Below the pieces are notes generated by a model. That model did not search any database. It was not told the DNA's origin and saw nothing but the letters and a program-made list of their open reading frames with translations. DNA of 64,000 nucleotides from Antedon mediterranea (Eukaryota > Echinodermata > Crinoidea > Comatulida > Antedonidae). The position numbers and the translations under genes are program-made. The stretch covers positions 20,437,001 to 20,501,000 of the forward strand of contig NC_092680.1 in assembly GCF_964355755.1 (NCBI RefSeq), given 5' to 3'. Below, piece by piece: positions 11,469-23,592 of this stretch. Position 1 is the stretch's first letter, and each line of letters opens with the position of its first letter.

Positions 11469-11645
11469 TGTGGTAGTATGCAATATCGATCTAGCGCCAC
11501 CTAGCGGGGATCGAGAGAGGGTTTTAACATGGACGCGAGTCACGATAGTTGATATGTTGAATAAATGTTATTTGGATTGTGTTTAACGGTAGTCCTATGT
11601 ACGTCTGTTTGAGTACAGTGTAGCGACAACAAACGAAACATAATA
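11469..11645 (+). repeat. 3' LTR of the Gypsy element, preceded by polypurine tract
   Basis: 177 bp, identical by eye to 6728-6904. AAAAAGGGAGA at 11458-11468 is the polypurine tract. The target-duplication copy GTTAT follows at 11646-11650. Confidence 0.93.
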
Positions 11646-11650
11646 GTTAT

Positions 11651-12483
11651 AAGACAGGAATCGAACAAACTTCCGTTGAACAGTGTCGATTCGACGGGCC
11701 TGACATGGAGAAATTGAATTGAAAATTGCGGAACAATATTCAAGGTGAGGACGTATAATAGATTTGTATAAAGATAAAAGTGCCCTGCCGTCGTTCATAA
11801 ACCTACAATTTCTCCATATTAAGCCCATCATTCTATTAGCTTTTGACAACACATGATTAATATGTGAACAAAAATTTAATTTACTATCAATAAAAATACC
11901 TAAATCTTTCCATACATAAACCATCTCAAGATCATGTCCACTCAGATTATAATTGAAGAGCACAGGCCTTTTTTTAAGTGTTATAGATAAATATTTGCAT
12001 TTATTAGCATTAAGTTTTATCCCCCACTTCTCCGTCCATTCCACGAGACCATCCAGATCCTCCTGAAGTGAAAAAGCATCCTGTGGAGTGGTAATCACTT
12101 TAAACAATTTCAGATCGTCAGCAAATAAAAGAGACTCGGAATGATTAAATTTTAAAGGAAGATCGTTGATAAATAAATTAAACAAAAGCGGGCCCAGGAT
12201 CGAGCCCTGCGGAACGCCCGATAACACAGGGAGCCAATCAGATGTCTCTCCCCCAATGACAACACGCTGTTGTCTATTAGTTAAATAGCTTTTAAACCAA
12301 CTTAACAGTGAACCGGATAAACCAAATTTTGAAAGTTTAAAAATAAGCAAATCATGGGAAACGGAATCAAAAGCCTTAGAGAAATCAGTGTAAATCACAT
12401 CGCACTGCTTCTTGCTGTTAATTGCATCGTATGATGTAGCAAGAAGCAGTGCGAGGTTGGTTTGACATGATCTTGTTATTTTA
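11651..12483 (-). mobile_element. Second LINE (Jockey/CR1-like), reverse-transcriptase part on minus strand
   Basis: Minus-strand RT domain read from about 12475 down to 11651. Seen: YTDFSKAFDSV, SGVPQGSILGP, the catalytic FADD (LLFADDLKLF), LNANKCK and the thumb/connection region ending in RKFVRFLSY. An upstream in-frame stretch (SCQTNLALLL) precedes the first ATG, so the ATG at 12398 is not a true start. No in-frame stop is visible within the RT domain. The 5' end of this LINE is missing; it stops where the L1-like element resumes. The Gypsy insertion cuts it at 11650. Confidence 0.87.
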
Positions 12484-14893
12484 ACAATGAAATGAGTTCT
12501 ACACAGAAACGTGGTATTATAAGCCTATTATACAAAAAAGGTGATAAAAAATTGCTTGAAAACTGGCGTCCTATCACTTTATTAAATACAGACTACAACA
12601 TTTTAACTCAAATTCTATGTATGAGACTTCATAAAGTAATTGAAAATGTAGTTGACAATGACCAAAAGGGGTACATTAAAGGACGATTCGCTGGAGAAAA
12701 CGTCCGTCTAATTAATGATATTCTGTATTATACAGCAGAAGAACAAATCGAAGGAGCTATTCTATCCCTTGATTTTAGAAAAGCTTTTGATTCTGTAAAT
12801 AGAGACTTTATGTTTAAGGTACTAAAAAAATTTAATTTTGGAGACTCCTTTTTAAAATGGGTAAATACAATTTATAGTAAATCTGAATGTGTTATTGTTA
12901 ATAATGGTTGGATATCAGAAAGTTTTGAAATGGAATGCGGAATAAGACAGGGTTGCCCATTGTCGGCGTTACTCTTTATTTTAGTAGTAGAAATTATGGC
13001 GTGTAATATAAGAAAAGATAAATGCTATAAAGGAATATCTTTACCTAACAATGATAATGGTGAGGAAGTTCGCATTGCGCATCTGGCAGATGACACTGTA
13101 CTCTTTGTGGGAAATGAAAAAAGTATAGAGATTGGTTTAAACATTGTTAATAAGTTTGGTAAAGCGTCTGGTATGACTTTAAATTAAAAAAAACCCAACG
13201 CTATATGGATTGGCAAAAATGTAAACAAAATTGAAAAACCATGCAGTCTAAATTGGGTTAATGAACCAATTAAGATTTTGGGTATTTATGTGGGATATAA
13301 TGAGAACAAATGCAGTGAATTAAATTGGGATAGTAAAGTGGCAAACTTAGAAATGCTACTCAATAGATGGAAAGGAAGAAACCTAACCCTTTTTGGCAAA
13401 GTTACCATTTTAAAAAGTTTAGCTTTGTCTAAACTAACATACAATGCATGTATAATTGATGTACCAGATGATGTTATTTTTAAAATAAATAAATTGATAT
13501 ATAACTTTTTATGGAATGGAAAAACAGAAAAAATAAAAAGAAAAACTTTAATCGGTAAAATGATTAAAGGGGGCATAGGTATGCCTGATTTCGCATTACA
13601 CATAAACTCTCTGAAAATGATATGGGCAAGAAAATTACTGTGTAGAAAACACGTAAGATGGAAAATCTTACCACTATACTATTTTAACAAATTTGGAACC
13701 GAACAACTAATTTTAAGTATGTCAAATATCAATTTTCAAAATAACATGGGCTTAGATAATATACCATCTTTTTATTATAATGTTCTAAAGTGTTGTGTTG
13801 AATTTAATAATATGAATAATGAAGGTACAATTAACGAGTATGAAGAAGTGATAAAGCAAAACTTATGGGGTAATAATGATATTAAATATAGAAACAAACC
13901 ACTATTCTTTAAGAACTAGATAGATGCAGGTTTTAATCAAATTAAAGATATAATTATTTTCAATCGTCTAATGAAACCTATAGAAATAATTAAACAATTA
14001 CGTATTAAGAAAAACTGGATAGCTGAATATGTTTCTCTAACCAGAGCTATTCCAAAAGAGTGGTTAAGTATAATTAAACATAATATGCCAAATATGAACC
14101 AATATATGAATGTGAATCTGGAATACAATATCAACAATATAATTAAGATGACAACAAAAGATGTTTAACTTTGTTAATAACGTTTTTATTCCCCCGAAAA
14201 GCATACTTAAATGGAATAACATATTTAATGAAGATATCAAGTGGTGTGATGTCTGGAAAAGTAAAGTGAAAAACGAAAAAATTAAGAAATTTGCCCAATT
14301 GAATTACAAATTACTAAATAGAGTTGTACCTACAAATCTAAAACTGTATAACTGGAAACTGAAAAATAATAACATATGTAACAATTGTGGAGTCATTGAA
14401 GACGAAAAACATATGTTTTATTATTGTAGACGTAATCAAATAATGTGGGAAAAAATTGACAATATATTTAAAAAGCTAGATAACAGCAGTAGCTCGTTCA
14501 AAGAACTCCTGTTAGGAAGTAAATGTCAATTAAAAAACCAATTGTATTCAATAGCTGTGTACGTCATATACATAATTAAAATTAAAACTGAACTTAAAAA
14601 ACCTGTATGCCAGAATCCCTGGATTCAGTTTAAATATATTTTAAAAGATATGAATACACTAGGCATGTTGTAACTTATAAGTGGCATCCATTTTTGTATT
14701 TTAAGATGTACAGTTTTTTGTATGCATATAATCAAACCACTATATGTATAAAGGTTAAAAGAGTAAAAATCAGAAAATAACGAAAAAAGTAGAAAACAGA
14801 AATTTAATGTATGAAAATGCAATGTGAACGAAATTTGTATGAAAGAATGAATAAAAGTGGTGGTTAACCACAAAAGAGAAAAAAAAAAGTATG
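12484..14893 (+). mobile_element. L1/Tx1-like LINE, downstream part (RT, C-terminal zinc knuckle, 3' end)
   Basis: Continuation of the element at 4870-6213. Frame from about 12484 gives RT blocks: KRGIISLLYKKGD, NWRPITLLN, SLDFRKAFDSVN, GIRQGCPLSALLF, and LADD where YADD is usual. Further frames at 13190-13919 (RWKGRNLTLFGK, LIYNFLWNGK) and 13971-14673 give the connection region and a C-terminal Cys/His knuckle (CNNCG ... HMFYYC). Frame changes near 13187 and stops near 13920 and 14165 show it is defunct. Adenine-rich sequence at about 14870-14888 may be the tail. Confidence 0.85.
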
Positions 14894-15181
14894 TAAATAT
14901 TCACCATCAATTCTTCCTAGCCGACTAAATGAGTTACGTACTAGCAAAATGTTTTTATCAACAAAGATAGTGAAAGAAATGCAATTACAGTACAATATAA
15001 GATTGTAAATAAACTAATTCTTTCAGTATATTTACATAGATTAAAACTACCAATACTTTCTCCCACAATTGGGTTGTTTATATGTTGTGTATGTTTTGTA
15101 CAAAATGGATACAAGTTAAACTTTAAGTTTTTTACTAAAATATTCAGACTCATACACTTTAAAAAGGCATAATTATTAATC
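14894..15181. other. Short spacer between LINE and R3
   Basis: AT-rich, no gene seen; probably R3 3' UTR on the minus strand. Confidence 0.35.
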
Positions 15182-16207
15182 TTATTTTTTATCGCGACGA
15201 AAGAAAGTTTTTCTAAAGCCTGACTTGAACTCATTAAATTTAAATGCATATACAAAAGGGTTTGCGGCCAAACTTGACACAAAGCATATGATTGCTGCTT
15301 GTCTTAAGGGATGTCGATCATAATCAAAACAGTCGCAAAGAACGTACACAAAATACAATACTAACAAAGGTGTAATACTTAATAAGAACACGAATGCACT
15401 GATAACCATAGTTATCACAAAGTTCACCTGTGCTTTACTGTACCGAGTCGAATTAGACGTTCTATCGATCTTCAAATCTATTCCAGTACCTTGCTCTGTG
15501 TCGGTAGCGGTGTCTTCGGTTGTTGCATCAGTTTGATCGGAACTCGGTGTTTTCCTCCACTTTGTTTTTGACTTGGAATGTTTCAACATCGTCACATAAA
15601 CTCGTCGATAACAAAACATCATTATTGAAATTGGGATAACCCAATTTAAAAGGAATATGGAGCCTCCAGAGATCACACGCACAGTTTCACTACCATGACA
15701 ATACCTGCACTTGCCTGGGCTTAAGTCATCGGGCCTGCTAAAAATTGAAAGTTGAAAAACAACAAGAGCGGAAAACACAAATTGTACAAACAATTGAGGT
15801 AGCATTTTGTTTTTCCATTCACCTCTCGCCCAGTATCGCATCGGATGCACCACTGCAATGTACCGTTCAATGGATATATACACGAGGTTAAAGGTCGATC
15901 CAGATGCAAATAACCAGAATAAAGTTCTAGATTTACAGTATACAACGCCAGCATGGCCGTCTGGTACGTTGTAGTTAAACAAGATGAGGTAGGAGCAACA
16001 TGCTATCAAATCAATGAATGCTTGTTGAAATATCAAAGTATACGTGAAACATTTACGGTAGATTTTGCAGTTTATAAAGACAATGATCACAACCAGGTTG
16101 GCAATGACACCGATGATCGTTAAAGTATAGCGCGAGATGGAGAGAGCAAGCTCCACTTCATCAGAGATTTCCTCTACAGTTATGTTCAAGTTATCACAAG
16201 TAGTCAT
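15182..16207 (-). CDS. Rhodopsin-like GPCR R3
   Basis: Class A receptor, 341 residues, one coding exon, ATG at 16207. Seen: N-terminal sequon N8-I-T, TM1 N37, TM2 D66 (FQQAFIDLIAC), TM3 C91, E114-R115-Y116, ECL2 C167, TM5 ending in CYRRVYVT, a long acidic/Thr-rich third loop (about 215-260), TM6 LSITPLL in place of CWxP, NPFVY near 317 and a basic C-terminus. It pairs with R2 by shared ICL1 (NCKI), TM2 and TM5 sequence. On the minus strand CTTATTGTAG ends 6 nt before the ATG and could be a splice acceptor, though its pyrimidine tract is weak. R2 and R3 would be near neighbours without the 10-kb nested transposon block between them. Ligand unknown. Confidence 0.9.
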   Translation of the reverse strand: MTTCDNLNITVEEISDEVELALSISRYTLTIIGVIANLVVIIVFINCKIYRKCFTYTLIFQQAFIDLIACCSYLILFNYNVPDGHAGVVYCKSRTLFWLFASGSTFNLVYISIERYIAVVHPMRYWARGEWKNKMLPQLFVQFVFSALVVFQLSIFSRPDDLSPGKCRYCHGSETVRVISGGSIFLLNWVIPISIMMFCYRRVYVTMLKHSKSKTKWRKTPSSDQTDATTEDTATDTEQGTGIDLKIDRTSNSTRYSKAQVNFVITMVISAFVFLLSITPLLVLYFVYVLCDCFDYDRHPLRQAAIICFVSSLAANPFVYAFKFNEFKSGFRKTFFRRDKK

Positions 16208-17984
16208 GGCAATCTACAATAAGTATAATATTTATTATAACGTTTTTTTTTTACGAAAAGACGGAATAATGATGAATTTATTTAATATACGTGAAAACAG
16301 CTATATCAGTATAATACTTTATTAAAAATAAAACCATAAAAATTTAAAAAATAATTATATACATTTGAATTAAAAAAAATTACTTACTGGCTATATTATG
16401 ACCGAATAATGTAAAATTGAGATCAAAATTAAGAATAAGCCTAATTTATTACCGTTAGCTTCCCCCTTTGGTGTTTGAATAAACTAATATGTACTTCCTC
16501 CTTCATTAACGACTGTCATTATTCTAGTTTAAAAAAACCACAATGTTTTGTAAATAACTAAAAATACTTTACTAAAAACATTGTTTACGAGGTGCAGTTT
16601 GGAACGATGCCAATTTCTTTGATAAAATATCAGTTTGGCAATAAAATAAATATTTTGTCAAGATATTGTTTGTTTTATTTCCCAAAAAATTATTTAACCG
16701 TAGGAATGAAAGCCTTTTGTAAAAAAAAAAATTAAAATCGGTAGTCAACAAAATGCTTGTGTTTATTTACACTATTTTGTCCAGAACAGCGCCCCATACA
16801 AGAATAAACCAATACATCTTTACAAGAACAAGGAAGTAAGTACTGTTTTCGATGTAACAAAAAAGATTCAATGTACTTTATCCAATTACTTAAGACCGTA
16901 TGTTTACTGATAAAACTAAATATTGTTTAGTTTTATTAAATGTAAAAGGAATATCAATTTAAAACAGAACACACGGATAATTTAAGTAGAAATGATCAAG
17001 GAAATAGTACACCTTTACACAGGCATATTGTGCAAACTTTCGTTTTCAACGACATACGTAGCTATTAAGTCTAACAGTCATTCTGTGCCTGCCCATTATG
17101 TTTCTGAACGTGCAGGTAATTGAAAGGCGTATTCACGGGTTTATTGACATGAAATTGTCCATGTTGTGATAGAAACAATCTATGCTAATTGATTGTATTA
17201 TAGCTATACAATAATTAAAGGTTGAAATAAGAAAATGATACCACAATAAATCATTGAATAGGCCTAATAGACTCTATTTCACTTTCAAATCTATAGTATA
17301 GATTTAATACTCGATCGCAACTTCTTCGAACTTAGAAAATAGTATTGAAACTATGCAAGGCCCATTATGAGCAATTAAACTGACTGTTAAGCTGTGCATA
17401 GTTTCATTTTATACGATTATATGATTCTGTCTTCATTTCTGCCCTCATGTTTCGGCCATTTTATAGAGATATCTCTAAGCAGAAAGTGATTTATTATTGT
17501 AATAATTATAGTTTAAGTACCACTGAAAGAGAAAATATTACTTCTTGGAAGTCAGTTAAAACGTTGTTATAAGATATATCAGATTGAGTGTCCACATCCA
17601 TGCATCTAGACTGTACCGGTATCGTACAATTCTCAAAACAGCCAAGGTTAGTATTTAAACCATTGTTATATATTTAAATAAGGAATTGTAATCGAAAAAT
17701 GTGTAAAATAAGGAGACATTATTAAAGCGACATCCCAACCTCCTCATTGGCTGGCTAAAAGAGAAAAGAAGTTTCTTTTAAGTAAATTTACAAAAACATC
17801 TATAAGCTACTTATATTATTTGGTCTGACAATTTATCTTAGTCACTTGGTTAATGTTATAATACTGTTAACAAAATAAATAAATAAAAGAAATTCCAATA
17901 TTCCTTTTAAATTTGTATTATTGAGATAGCAAATAGAACATATTTTAAGTATAAAAACTATTTTACATATAAGATGTTGGTAAC
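16208..17984. other. Intergenic between divergent R3 and R4
   Basis: AT-rich, no gene or named repeat seen. R3 (-) and R4 (+) are divergent, so the 16.2-18.5 kb interval should hold both promoters and any 5' exons. Confidence 0.35.
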
Positions 17985-18115
17985 AAGGCCATATACATGG
18001 CTGCAGTCGCGTGCTCAAATTTGAGTGTTTACCGACCAACCGACCAACCGACCGACCGACCGACCGACCGACCGACATGGTGAGCTGTAGAATCGCGTTT
18101 GCACGCGACTAAAAA
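17985..18115. repeat. Dispersed GGCCATATA / CCGACC-type repeat, copy A
   Basis: Starts AAGGCCATATACATGGCTG, then AGTCGCGTGC, then (CCGA)n-like CCAACCGACC tracts, then GTGAGCTGTAGA, and ends in a TCGCGT...ACGCGACT hairpin. The same order of blocks recurs at 23512, 35390, 46888 and 47104. This copy has the longest CCGA expansion. Confidence 0.75.
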
Positions 18116-18489
18116 CCTACAGATGTATATGGAAGGAACTTCTCGACAAATTTTTAATTTAAATTACGAATAGCATTTTTCTCCAATTATTGTATAGCCA
18201 TAAGATATATAATTGTTGTTTAAGTTCATTAAGTTGTTTACAGTTTTTTTTTTATAGTTCTTGAAATTTGATTTTTTCCTCTCTGTTCTTATCTCACTGT
18301 CCCTTTCCCTATTATGCTGTATGGACCTGACACTTGCATAACATTTCAAATGACAAAACAACATTTATAAAAAACATGTTAGCAATTTGATTTACAATTA
18401 AAATAATATTTTATTATATTACAAAATAAATATAATGGTGTTATACATATAGAGGTTGTTAATGTATTAAAAATAATTGTTTTTTTCAG

Positions 18490-19479
18490 ATGGAATTTAC
18501 AAACTTTACAATTTATGAGCTGCATGAAAGACCAATAATCGTCAGTATGAGATACGTTATCGGTATTGTAGGAGTTGGTGCTAACTTCCTGGTCGCATTT
18601 GTATTTTTGTACAACAATCTCCACAAAAAATCTATAACACACCTGCTGATCCTTCATCAATCCATACTTGATCTTTTTGGTTGTCTTTTCTTTCCACTGT
18701 TTTACAACTTTCCCATATACACTGATATTCGAGGTTCAATCATCTGCCGATGCCGAACTTTTTTTTTCTACTTCCTGTCCGCTTCAACACAGAATCTTCT
18801 TATTTTAACAATTGAACGTTACATCGCAGTAGTTTACCCCAGAAAATATTTTAGAAAAGGTCAAAGTTTGAAAAAACGTCGATTCCTTCTATCAACGCCG
18901 CATGTTATTTCAGTTTTATCTGGAATCCAACTTCCAATATATGCAGATTTTGTTCCAGAATATCCTGGGTCATGTGACTACTTTTTTCCATCCGAAATCA
19001 TAGCTAAATGGTCTGCTACAATCATCTTCCTCACGTTCTGGTTTATACCAGTGGTGGTCATGTCAATCTGCTACACACGTATATTATATACATTGTACGA
19101 AAGAGCCAAGAATACCAGCTTACCGTCCAGGAGTCACGCATCCAGAAAACACAAATTGAAAGAACGGCGCCGCGACGAAGTAGAACGAAATGTCATCAAT
19201 ACTCTACTGATGATTTATTTAGCGTTCTTGATAACATTAACTCCAAATATAATCTATTATATAATTTATTCTTTCTGCAATTGTTTAAACTTACATTCGT
19301 CACTAATTCACGACATTACCGTTATTCTGAATGCATTTAACCTAGTAATTAATCCATTTATATATGCATTTAAATTCAGAGATTTTAAACAAGGCGTTAA
19401 AGTTTTACTAAAACATAAGTCTAGTTCAGACGATATCATCGATATGGCAACAATCAACTGTAGTAAAGCGAGCGATTAA
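18490..19479 (+). CDS. Rhodopsin-like GPCR R4
   Basis: Class A receptor, 329 residues. Seen: sequon N5-F-T, TM1 N32, ICL1 KKS, TM2 D61 (LHQSILDLFGC), Cys86/Cys88 at TM3 entry, E109-R110-Y111, ECL2 C162, basic third loop (about 205-230), TM6 ITLTPN, NPFIY at 288-292 and a hydrophilic tail. The ATG directly follows GTTTTTTTCAG, a strong splice-acceptor sequence, so the message probably begins with a separate non-coding exon and the coding exon starts at the A of the ATG. First plus-strand member of the cluster, divergent from R3. Ligand unknown; chemosensory use is inference from the cluster pattern. Confidence 0.92.
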   Translation: MEFTNFTIYELHERPIIVSMRYVIGIVGVGANFLVAFVFLYNNLHKKSITHLLILHQSILDLFGCLFFPLFYNFPIYTDIRGSIICRCRTFFFYFLSASTQNLLILTIERYIAVVYPRKYFRKGQSLKKRRFLLSTPHVISVLSGIQLPIYADFVPEYPGSCDYFFPSEIIAKWSATIIFLTFWFIPVVVMSICYTRILYTLYERAKNTSLPSRSHASRKHKLKERRRDEVERNVINTLLMIYLAFLITLTPNIIYYIIYSFCNCLNLHSSLIHDITVILNAFNLVINPFIYAFKFRDFKQGVKVLLKHKSSSDDIIDMATINCSKASD

Positions 19480-22400
19480 ATACGTCTATTTTCGGTATAG
19501 AATTACGATTTAAAACGTTTAAAAACGTTTAATAATATACTAATTATTAATCAATATAATCGCGTAGGTCTACTCATTCGGTATTTAATATAAGTCGACA
19601 AAGAAATGATAAGAATTATAATACTATTGTTTTTTTTATTTTTGACATAAAGCATTGCGGTATTAATTGTTGATATGAGTACTTTTTAATATGGTCTGTA
19701 ATTTATTGAAGATTTGCTGAAATACAAAACACAATGTGATGTCGTTGTTATACTTGCTTGTCCAATTACAGTTATTGAATGTTTTTAAAATATGAAAACG
19801 ACATCATAACTTAAACGCTATTGTTCAAATGCGTTATACTCTAGATGAGGTAATGTGCTTCAATAAAAATAATCAAATTGGAAAAAACCCAGTGCAGTGC
19901 AGTGCCTTCCATTTCCCGGAAAGAAAACAAAACGTGAAACTAAACAAGTAGGCCTGATTGTGTAGATAACCGTCAGAAACCGTAAGCAGGCCAGCTGCCT
20001 GTCTTAAATGCTTGCAATATCGTAGGGATATCAAATTAAATTTGTAATATATCTTGTATTTGTGTGTATATATAAAGTTGTAAATGTTTTGTGTAAGTAA
20101 GGGTAAGATTGATTGTTTATATCATGTATAATAATAATTTTTTTGCCATAACTTTTATAAATTTACACCATTTTAAATCAACTAATGAATTTTTATAAAT
20201 GTTTGATATCATATTAAATAAACTTATGCATTTAAATAGATGAATTTTCAATGTATGATTGAAAAATAAATTGAAATCAAATTATATGATACCATGTGAT
20301 ATTGTAATGTCGTTATTGACGCCACTAAAACGTGACATATACTCCAACCATTAAGTCAACAAACTACGGTACTATTATTATAGAGTAAGGCCATTTAATT
20401 ACAAAATGATCGGTATTATTATTAAATGCAACAGCATCAAGGTAGAATAGTTTAAATATCTACTTACCACGTTACCAACCACACCAATCTTAAAACATAA
20501 TACAAATATCTTTCTTTTCTTTCGTGAAATTAAAATGCTACAACTATTATAACAAAGAGACTCATGGTATGCAGATTACATGTACATTCCAACGTACGCC
20601 ACCAACCGATTTGATAATAGCGCCAAAGTGGACAAAACTGCCGATACGCGACAGCAGGCCTAATTAAAGTAATTTAATGTTATCCAACATGCATATCATC
20701 TAGTCCATTTATAAATGATGATAATTTAACTAATGTGCTTGCTTTACGGTTACTGCGTCACGCGGATTTCACTGTATTTATGTAAAAAGTTAAAACAGCA
20801 GTAAGAACATACAGTACTTCTTAGCATATTGTAACAGGTACACTAACATTTATTAACAGAAAATGCAAATAAAGGATGGTGTCTCAACTTACATAGCGGA
20901 TTAGCCTCTGTGTAGCCTAAGTTTTCTGTTGTTTTAACCTCCCTCTCCTCTCAAAACCTAATCTGTCATATAAGTGGAGTCACTTTTTAAAAATTATTTT
21001 AACATTATATTGCTTGAAGGTTTGTGGAGAAATCAAATGTTGATATAAAGTTGCGGTACACCACGTATATTAATTCTGAAATTATAAACACGCTAGGAAT
21101 GTCTTTAAAACATAAAAATTGAAAACTTTCTATGTATAAACAATTGTTGCCCTCAACAATTTATTAAATAAATTTGATCGTTTTGTTAAAATCATCAAGT
21201 GCGATGAGCGGAAATTACCAATTCATTGGAATTCGTCGCACCAAAATTAATAATATCTTAACTGCTCTATCGAACATTTAGAAAATTACATACATAAATT
21301 TTCTCGACGCTCAAGGCCTGTAGCGATAATTATTTTACCTCATTAATCGCCTTATACTAAAAAATAATAATACATATTGTATCAAATTTACTCGGCACGT
21401 ACCACCTTCCTACTCCTTACTTAGACTAACGTTGGCCTTCATCATCGATGGCATTCAAAGCGCCTCCTAATTGGTTATATCCACGTTATTTTGCAATTAT
21501 ACGAACAAAGTGTCCTACAATCAATTAGGTTTTCGCATTCTTCATACGTCGACTTTACGGTAGGTTATCGTTCATTTCATATTTTTATATCTTAATTTAT
21601 GTAATAATTTTTCTATAAAAGAAAAGTATAAAAATGCCTAATATAAATAACAAGAGTAGTCAACGTTAGATCTTAAATATTTAGGATCATTCTAGATTGT
21701 TTAGATGAGGATTAGGAGTAGTATGTTATTTGATAAATATTCAACACTGGTAGCTAAAGTTAAAATCATCGATTTTTATATAATATTCCTCACTGTGATA
21801 TCAAATGCTAAGTTTTTTTAAAATGTGTGTTTGGCTTAGGGATAGATAAATTGGTTTCAATATGCCGAAAATTGTAATTAAACGTATATTAATTTTGTTT
21901 TGAATATATATAAGTACGTATACACTTGTCTTAAAAGATCTTTTAAGATCATTTTAAGACATGTGTATTTAAAAATGTGATTTGAATGTAACTTATTATT
22001 ATTCATATTCATCACCTTGATATAGGCCTAATATAATAATAATATAAAGAGAACATGTTCATTTTAGGCTACACATCAATCATGCGGTCCTGTTGCGCAG
22101 TCTTTTTAAAAACAAAGGCCCCAAATTATATGGCCAATAGACTAAGAGAAGATATTCGGGTAAAACAATAAAATTTGCTAAATTTGTTGAATTTTTTTAA
22201 CGTTTTATCATTATTTATTATTGTTTTGTATCCCTAAAACCTTCCCCTCAAAACATTTTTCACGGTATTTTTCTATCTATAAGTCTATTCTGGACTTAGT
22301 CTAAAATTGCTACGCATTATCATGTTTATTACTTATAGTAAGGCACTGTACAGTTTAATGCTCACCAAAATTCATTTTATAAGTTCCTCATCAAAGAAGA

Positions 22401-22870
22401 GTTTTTTTCCTTTTAAATCGAAACATCTCTTATCATGTTTCATTTATATATAGTTTAATATTTAACATTTTTCGGTAACTCTGAAACTAAAAGTCTTCAT
22501 TGCAGTTTTTGTCCTGTTTCCGATATTTGGATATTTTTGTTCAGTGTATTTTTTTAATATAAATCTTTGTCACCAAAGAAGAATAGATGGTTTGTTGAAG
22601 GACAGATTTATCTATTTATGCCATTGCTTTGCAAAATCCGTACCAATTATCTGTTTACCTTTGTTAAGAAAACATGATAATTCATTGTAATGACATCATA
22701 GACAACACAATTGAAAAGATGTGAAAAAAATCGATACTATATTGCAGATAAATCACAAGAAAGCTTTTATATCTACAATTAAAATTGATAAATGTCTGTA
22801 TTTAGAAACGCTGATCTTTCCTCGGTTTGTTTGTTTATTTATTTTATTCTTTTCAGCAACATGTAGACTT
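19480..22870. other. Intergenic, no gene seen
   Basis: 3.4 kb of AT-rich sequence downstream of R4. A 40-bp imperfect inverted repeat (CTTGTCTTAAAA...TTTTAAGACATG) lies at about 21930-21970. No coding similarity was recognised. Confidence 0.35.
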
Positions 22871-23078
22871 TAAAGCCTGTTTTCCTGTCGACATTATTCG
22901 ACGCTATCGTTAACAATAATCGGCGATCTTATGTAAACATTGAAATGTTAACGATTTACAGGAAAAGGTACTCACTATCGGTATCATTTAAACTTGATCG
23001 TTTTCAAACGATCGTCGTTAAACTGTTAACGATCAACGACGATAGCGTCGAATAACGTCGACAGGAAAACAGGCTTTA
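22871..23078. mobile_element. Short inverted-repeat element (MITE), AAAGCCTGTTTTCC type
   Basis: 208 bp with long terminal inverted repeats: left TAAAGCCTGTTTTCCTGTCG, right its reverse complement, followed inward by TTATTCGACGCTATCG on both sides. Non-coding. Termini resemble those at 30767/34063, 34602/34765 and 51480/51691. Confidence 0.8.
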
Positions 23079-23511
23079 GTGTGTCAAATGTTTAGCCACA
23101 TCTACACTCAATGCATACAAACAGAAGCATGATTCAATATCAATATAAAATTATTAATATAAATTACGCATATTATTATTTTAAAGTGGACCCAATAACA
23201 TGTATTGAAATATTACTTCAAAGAAATTCACTTCGAAAAGTAAACCTACAACACCAAAGTCTCTGTTACTATTATTTTATTTATTTAAAGTTACCTAGAT
23301 ATAACACAGTTGCAGAAACTATATTTGATCTCTGCAGTTTAGTATTTAAGGACGCATAAAGAACCTTGTGACAGGACGCTATATATATATAAATGTATCT
23401 GAATAAAATCAAAAACAAACAAACGTGGTATTTCCCTAAAATCGTACCTAAAAATAACGCTTCTCTGTTTGACAAATTGGCAATTGTGTTGATATGAATA
23501 CGATTTTCTAC

Positions 23512-23592
23512 AAGGCCATATACATGACTGAAGTCGCGTGCTCAAATTTGATTTATTGTTTACCGACCGATCGACCGACATAGTGAGCTGTA
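23512..23592. repeat. Dispersed GGCCATATA / CCGACC-type repeat, copy B
   Basis: CAAGGCCATATACATGACTG, AGTCGCGTGC, ACCGACCGATCGACC and GTGAGCTGTA in the family order; the terminal hairpin is missing. Confidence 0.65.

Larger units (their letters stand above)
6728..11645 (+). mobile_element. Intact Gypsy (Ty3/metavirid) LTR retrotransposon
   Basis: Complete 4.9-kb element: 5' LTR 6728-6904, primer-binding region from 6905, a single gag-pol frame 7167-11249, a purine tract ending at 11468, and 3' LTR 11469-11645. The 5-bp repeat GTTAT lies at 6723-6727 and at 11646-11650 and is the target duplication. The two 177-bp LTRs read identical by eye, so insertion is recent. No env-like frame follows pol. 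The element interrupts the minus-strand LINE. Confidence 0.95.

Noticed and set aside
12404-12453. GCACTGCTTCTTGCT / AGCAAGAAGCAGTGC inverted repeat, thought to be a transposon end
   Set aside because: Both halves lie within the continuous coding frame of the minus-strand LINE (LALLLAT ... NSKKQCD), so this is coincidental coding similarity or local conversion, not a terminus.
17842-18078. Frame with VGRSVGR repeats
   Set aside because: Translation of the CCGACC simple-repeat part of the dispersed repeat.
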